Below are positions 60,826-64,000 of a DNA stretch of 64,000 bases, piece after piece (position 1 is the first letter of the stretch; each line of letters opens with the position of its first letter). The stretch spans positions 1 to 64,000 of the forward strand of contig JAPZRU010000003.1 of assembly GCA_027531255.1 (NCBI GenBank). Reading direction: 5' to 3'. A model generated the notes under the pieces. It did not search any database. It was not told where the DNA came from and was given only the letters and a program-made list of their open reading frames with translations. The DNA comes from Steroidobacteraceae bacterium. GTDB lineage: Bacteria > Pseudomonadota > Gammaproteobacteria > Steroidobacterales > Steroidobacteraceae. A program made the translations under genes and the position numbers.

Positions 60826-61115
60826 TCGACAGCGCCTCCACGATGCGGATCACGGCCGGGCCGATCGCGACGATGAACAAACCCGGGAAGAGGCAGAGCA
60901 CCAGCGGGAAGATCAGCTTGGTGCCGATCTTCGCCGCCAGCTCCTCGGCGCGCTGCATGCGGCGATCCCGGAACTCCTCGGCGTAGATGCGCAGTGCGTC
61001 CGCGATCCCGGTACCGAACCGCAGCGTCTGCACCGGCAGGCTGACGAGCCCACGGGTGTCGTCGAGCCCCGTGTGGTCCGCGAGGTTGCGCAGCGCGGTT
61101 TCCCGCTCGACGCCG
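60812..61115 (-). pseudogene. 3' fragment of tadC (type II/IV secretion F-domain protein)
   Basis: Minus-strand translation reads VERETALRNLADHTGLDD, then VQTLRFGTGIADALRIYAEE, then FRDRRMQRAEELAAKIGTKL and LFPGLFIVAIGPAVIRI. This is the C-terminal third of TadC, an inner-membrane platform protein of Flp/Tad pili. The 5' two thirds are missing, replaced at about 61120 by an AraC fragment on the other strand. With the TadD-like relic it marks a lost tad locus. Confidence 0.65.
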
Positions 61116-61127
61116 ATGCACCGCGTC

Positions 61128-61370
61128 GCGGACGCGCCGCCGGCCGTCGCACCCGCGCTCTCCTACATCGACCTCCACTTCCGCGAGCGGCTGCGCGAAC
61201 CCGAGCTCGCGCGCCTCTGCAACCTCTCGACGAGCGAGTTCAGCCGCGAGTTCCACCGGACCGCCGGCCGCACGTTCGTGGACCACGTCACCGCGCTGCG
61301 GATCGCGGAGGCGCGGCGCCTGCTGAGCCAGCCCGGGGTGAGCGTCAAGGACGCGAGCGCGGTCGCTCGC
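61128..61370 (+). pseudogene. AraC-family DNA-binding domain fragment
   Basis: The plus frame reads YIDLHFRERLREPELARLCN and then LSTSEFSREFHRTAGRTFVD, HVTALRIAEARRLLSQPGVSVKDAS. This is the first helix-turn-helix and linker helix of an AraC/XylS domain. It breaks off at the start of the second helix-turn-helix (usual IAxxxGF), and no N-terminal sensor domain precedes it. Probably nonfunctional. Confidence 0.65.
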
Positions 61371-61474
61371 CCGCCGCTGCGAAACCGACGACCCCTTCCC
61401 CTGCCGCACGGTCGCGGGCAGCATCGATCTCCCGCTCCGGACCGGATGGCGACGTGGCCCCACGCGAAACGGAA

Positions 61475-62068
61475 ATGCTGCCCTTCTCGCCCGCCTGCGA
61501 ACGCAACAGGGGTCCGATCCTGTCCCAACTGCGAACCGCGTTCGCACCCGCGCGTCACGTGCTCGAGATCGGCAGCGGCACGGGCCAGCACGCGGTGTAC
61601 TTCGCCGCGGGCCTGCCGCACCTGACCTGGCAGCCGTCCGACGTCGCGGGGAATCTCGACGCGCTCCGGGCACGGCTCGGTCTCGAAGCGCCCGGCAACG
61701 TGCTGCCACCGCTCGAGCTCGACGTGCACGCGCCGCGCTGGGACGTGGCCGGCTGCGACGGAGTCTTCACCGCCAACACGCTGCACATCGTCGACTGGCC
61801 GGGCGTCGAGGGCTTCTTCGCGCGCGTCGGCGAGACGCTCCCGAGCGGCGGCACGCTGTGCATCTACGGCCCCTTCCGCTACGGCGACCGGCACACGAGC
61901 GAGAGCAACGCGGCCTTCGACGCGGAACTGCGCGCGCGCGACCCCGCGAGCGGCGTGCGCGACTTCGAGGCGATCCTGCGCCTCGCCGGCGCGCAGCAAC
62001 TCGCGATGGTCGTCGATCACGCGATGCCGGCGAACAACCGGCTGATGCAGTTCCGGAAGGTGCGCTAG
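61475..62068 (+). CDS. DUF938 SAM-dependent methyltransferase-like protein
   Basis: 197 residues of the DUF938 family. MLPFSPACERNRGPILSQL is the conserved opening, and the SAM-binding motif is VLEIGSGTGQHAVYFA. FTANTLHIVDWPGVEGFF and GPFRYGDRHTSESNAAFDAELRARDPASGVRDFE are strongly conserved family regions. The substrate is unknown. Its TAG stop shares the palindrome CTAG with the stop of the convergent gene. Confidence 0.9.
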   Translation: MLPFSPACERNRGPILSQLRTAFAPARHVLEIGSGTGQHAVYFAAGLPHLTWQPSDVAGNLDALRARLGLEAPGNVLPPLELDVHAPRWDVAGCDGVFTANTLHIVDWPGVEGFFARVGETLPSGGTLCIYGPFRYGDRHTSESNAAFDAELRARDPASGVRDFEAILRLAGAQQLAMVVDHAMPANNRLMQFRKVR

Positions 62069-62526
62069 AAGAGGCCGGCGGAGAGTCCCGCGGCCAGCGT
62101 CGCGCCCAGTTCCTCGCACGAGGCCAGATGCTCCGTCGTCGGCTCGCCGACGACGCGCACCGGCGGCGCGATCGCGGTCCAGCGGTACCCGGTGACGATG
62201 CGCTCCACCGCGAGGATCGTGCCGGTGCCATCGTTGCCGGCGCTGACGAACAGCCCGTACGGGAGCCCTTCGGTACGGCCCTGCGCCGGGTAGAAGGTGC
62301 GGTCGAAGAAGTCCTTCACGGCGCCGCTCATGTAGCCGAAGTGCTCCGGCGTGCCGATCAGGAGCCCCTGGCACCACAGCAGGTCGTCGAGGCCGGCCGC
62401 GAGCGCCGGCAGCACGCGCAGTTCCGCCGCCTCGTCGCCGGCGAGCACGCCGCGGCGCACGGCCTCCACGAGCTTCGCGGTGCGCCCCCCGGCGTGGCCG
62501 CCGTGGATCACGAGGACGCGCGCCAC
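62065..62526 (-). CDS. Flavodoxin-fold NAD(P)H oxidoreductase-like protein
   Basis: 153 residues. VLVIHGGHAGGRTAKLVEAV is a flavodoxin-type phosphate loop, followed by CQGLLIGTPEHFGYMSGAVKDFFDRTFYP (FMN isoalloxazine loop) and GLFVSAGNDGTGT. Similar to small NADPH-dependent FMN reductases; electron partner unknown. It starts at GTG 62526, 3 bp after the yciH stop, so it is probably in one operon with it. Confidence 0.85.
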   Translation of the reverse strand: MARVLVIHGGHAGGRTAKLVEAVRRGVLAGDEAAELRVLPALAAGLDDLLWCQGLLIGTPEHFGYMSGAVKDFFDRTFYPAQGRTEGLPYGLFVSAGNDGTGTILAVERIVTGYRWTAIAPPVRVVGEPTTEHLASCEELGATLAAGLSAGLF

Positions 62527-62529
62527 GGC

Positions 62530-62901
62530 TCAGCCTCCCGAGCGCTTGACGGTGTAGCCACGCTTCGTCAGCTCGGCGACCAGCGTGTCGCGGTGTTCGC
62601 CCTGGATCTCGATCGTGCCGTCGCGCACCGTGCCGCCGGAACCGCAGCGCTGCTTCAGCGCCTTCGCGAGCTGCTCGAGCTCGGTGGCGCCGAGCGGCAC
62701 GCCGGTGACGACGGTCACGCCCTTCCCCGCGCGTCCCTGCGTCTGGCGCCCGACGCGCACGATGCCATCGCGCGGCGGCGCAGACGCCTTGCTGCCACGG
62801 CACTCGCAGCGCTCGGCCGGGCGACGGCAAGCCGGGCAGACGCGACCGACGCCCGTCGAGTAGACGACGCGACTGCCTGGACGGTCGGGATAGGCCGTCA
62901 T
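62530..62901 (-). CDS. yciH: YciH/SUI1-family translation factor
   Basis: 123 residues. An N-terminal Cys-rich segment (CPACRRPAERCEC) could bind zinc. The SUI1 domain follows: VTVVTGVPLGATELEQLAKALKQRCGSGGTVRDGTIEIQGEHRD. YciH resembles eIF1 and affects start-codon fidelity in vitro. Its ATG overlaps the stop of the small upstream gene (ATGA). Confidence 0.93.
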   Translation of the reverse strand: MTAYPDRPGSRVVYSTGVGRVCPACRRPAERCECRGSKASAPPRDGIVRVGRQTQGRAGKGVTVVTGVPLGATELEQLAKALKQRCGSGGTVRDGTIEIQGEHRDTLVAELTKRGYTVKRSGG

Positions 62902-63035
62902 GAGGGGCGACGCGCCGCGTGGATGCGGTCGACGTCCGAGGCCTCGTAGTCGGCGCGCAGCGCCGCGGCCTCCTCGGGTGAGAGCGACGCCATGACGGGC
63001 GACTCCAGCTCGTAGACGGATCGGGAGGACAGCAT
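62898..63035 (-). CDS. Small hypothetical protein coupled to yciH
   Basis: 45 residues from ATG 63035 (or 31 from ATG 62993, or 69 from GTG 63107). The conserved-looking part is SPEEAAALRADYEASDVDRIHAARRP, soluble and charged. No family recognised. The only support is its ATGA overlap with yciH and the AT-rich promoter-like region upstream near 63157-63190. Confidence 0.4.
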   Translation of the reverse strand: MLSSRSVYELESPVMASLSPEEAAALRADYEASDVDRIHAARRPS

Positions 63036-63156
63036 GCCTGCGGCGGGCGCCTCGATCGAGAGCGTCGGCGCGGCGGAGCCCCGCCGAGACGCGGCGACGC
63101 CGGCCACCGTACGCCAGTACGCCTCCGGGGTCGCGGCGCCGACGTCGGCGCCCCGT

Positions 63157-63184
63157 AGAATACGATTATCAATTCGTGTATTCT
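63157..63184. promoter_or_regulatory. Inverted repeat in the AT-rich icd upstream region
   Basis: AGAATAC (63157-63163) and GTATTCT (63178-63184) are perfect 7-bp inverted repeats 14 bp apart. They lie in a 45-bp AT-rich island between the divergent small gene and icd, and TATTCT occurs twice in a row at 63179-63190. An operator for icd control is likely; the regulator is unknown. Confidence 0.45.
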
Positions 63185-63251
63185 TATTCTATATCGACCG
63201 CCGCCGCCCTCGCCCCCGGGCGGCTCGCCGGCGCCACCAGGATTTGCCCGC

Positions 63252-64000
63252 ATGAAGACCCCCGTCACGATCGCCTACGGCGACGGCATCGGCCCCGAGA
63301 TCATGACCGCCACGCTCCGGATGCTGGAAGCCGCCGGCGCGCAGATCGAGCCGGAGGTGATCGAGGTCGGCGAGAAGGTCTACAAGGCCGGGCACTCCTC
63401 CGGCATCGCGTCCGAGGCCTGGGACAGCCTGCGCCGCACGAAGGTGTTCCTGAAGGCGCCGATCACGACCCCGAGCGGCGGCGGCTACAAGAGCCTGAAC
63501 GTGACGATCCGCAAGACGCTCGGGCTGTACGCCAACGTGCGCCCCTGCGTCAGCTACGCGCCGTTCGTGCCGACTCCCCATCCGATAATGGACCTCGTGA
63601 TCATCCGCGAGAACGAGGAGGACCTCTACGCGGGCATCGAACACCGGCAGACCGACGAGGTCTTCCAGTGCCTGAAGCTGATCACGCGGCCGGGCTCCGA
63701 GAAGATCGTGCGTTACGCGTTCGAGTACGCCCGCGCGAACGGCCGCAGGCGCGTGACGTGCATGACGAAGGACAACATCATGAAGATGACCGACGGTCTC
63801 TTCAGGAAGGTGTTCGACGAGGTGCGCGCGGAGTATGCCGAGATCGAGACCGACCACTACATCATCGACATCGGCACCGCGCGCATGGCGACGCGGCCGG
63901 ACCGCTTCGACGTGGTCGTCACGCCCAACCTCTACGGCGACATCCTCTCCGACGTCGCGGCCGAGATCACCGGCTCGGTCGGCCTCGCGCCGAGCGCGAA
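63252..64000 (+). CDS. icd: Isocitrate dehydrogenase, 5' part (runs off the window)
   Basis: 249 codons are visible. MKTPVTIAYGDGIGPEIMTATLRML is the dehydrogenase opening. The substrate loop is TTPSGGGYKSLNVTIRKTLGLYANVRP, followed by IIRENEEDLYAGIEHRQTDEV, RRVTCMTKDNIMKMTDG and VVTPNLYGDILSDVAAEITGSVGLAPSA. The short N-terminus and the segment order fit the NAD- or NADP-dependent type distinct from E. coli Icd; coenzyme preference needs the missing part. Converts isocitrate to 2-oxoglutarate in the TCA cycle. Confidence 0.94.
   Translation, partial: MKTPVTIAYGDGIGPEIMTATLRMLEAAGAQIEPEVIEVGEKVYKAGHSSGIASEAWDSLRRTKVFLKAPITTPSGGGYKSLNVTIRKTLGLYANVRPCVSYAPFVPTPHPIMDLVIIRENEEDLYAGIEHRQTDEVFQCLKLITRPGSEKIVRYAFEYARANGRRRVTCMTKDNIMKMTDGLFRKVFDEVRAEYAEIETDHYIIDIGTARMATRPDRFDVVVTPNLYGDILSDVAAEITGSVGLAPSA

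Overview
The window is a dense, very G+C-rich (well over 60 % by eye) chromosomal segment of a gammaproteobacterium. The lineage signs are conserved gene orders: tRNA-Leu-tig-clpP-clpX-lon-tRNA-Val, fimT-pilV-pilW-pilX-pilY1-pilE, usg-fimV-truA-accD-folC-dedD-cvpA-purF, prmB-aroC, nusB-ribH-ribB, and epmA/efp/epmB. The layout is closest to Xanthomonadales or Steroidobacter/Nevskia-type gammaproteobacteria; I cannot place it to genus. Almost everything is housekeeping. There is no prophage, insertion sequence, CRISPR array or complete mobile element.

Layout. 1-7.9 kb (minus): tRNA-Val, Lon, a GSU2403-type nucleotidyltransferase-fold protein lodged between lon and clpX, ClpX, ClpP, trigger factor and tRNA-Leu, i.e. 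a protein folding and degradation block. 8.1-16.2 kb (minus): the minor-pilin/PilY1 operon of a type IV pilus, with overlapping stops and starts. 16.3-16.9 kb (minus): a Pro-Arg-His-Lys tRNA cluster behind a near-consensus sigma70 promoter. 17-22.3 kb: folD, cysS, gltX, a periplasmic cyclophilin and lpxH. 22.4-25.6 kb (minus): a translationally coupled trio of glycerate kinase, a receiver-Ser/Thr kinase fusion and MiaE. 25.7-39.1 kb (minus): purF, cvpA, dedD, folC, accD, truA, fimV, a Usg-type Asd paralogue, an MFS transporter, aroC and prmB. 39.2-46.4 kb: a Sco-like protein, psd, epmA, free-methionine-sulfoxide reductase, efp (minus), epmB and a FimX-like degenerate GGDEF/EAL regulator. 46.4-51.2 kb (minus): an acetolactate-synthase-like relic, then parC-parE behind a striking SOS (LexA) box. 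51.5-55.5 kb (plus): xseB-ispA-dxs and folE2. 55.6-60.3 kb (minus): a Ser/Thr kinase fused to a cyclic-nucleotide domain, then thiL-nusB-ribH-ribB. 60.4-61.4 kb is a small gene graveyard (tad-pilus and AraC relics). 61.5-64 kb holds a DUF938 methyltransferase, a flavodoxin-fold oxidoreductase, YciH, a small hypothetical protein and the start of isocitrate dehydrogenase.

Themes. Three separate loci serve type IV pilus function (minor pilins/PilY1, FimV, FimX). EF-P, EpmA and EpmB sit together and form a complete beta-lysylation module. Two eukaryotic-type kinases carry unusual sensory fusions. In regulation, the outstanding signal is a LexA-type operator over the topoisomerase IV operon. Several genes also have a -10 element 5-8 nt before the start codon, which suggests leaderless mRNAs. 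Tandem hairpins with compensatory stem changes lie 3' of two tRNA genes.
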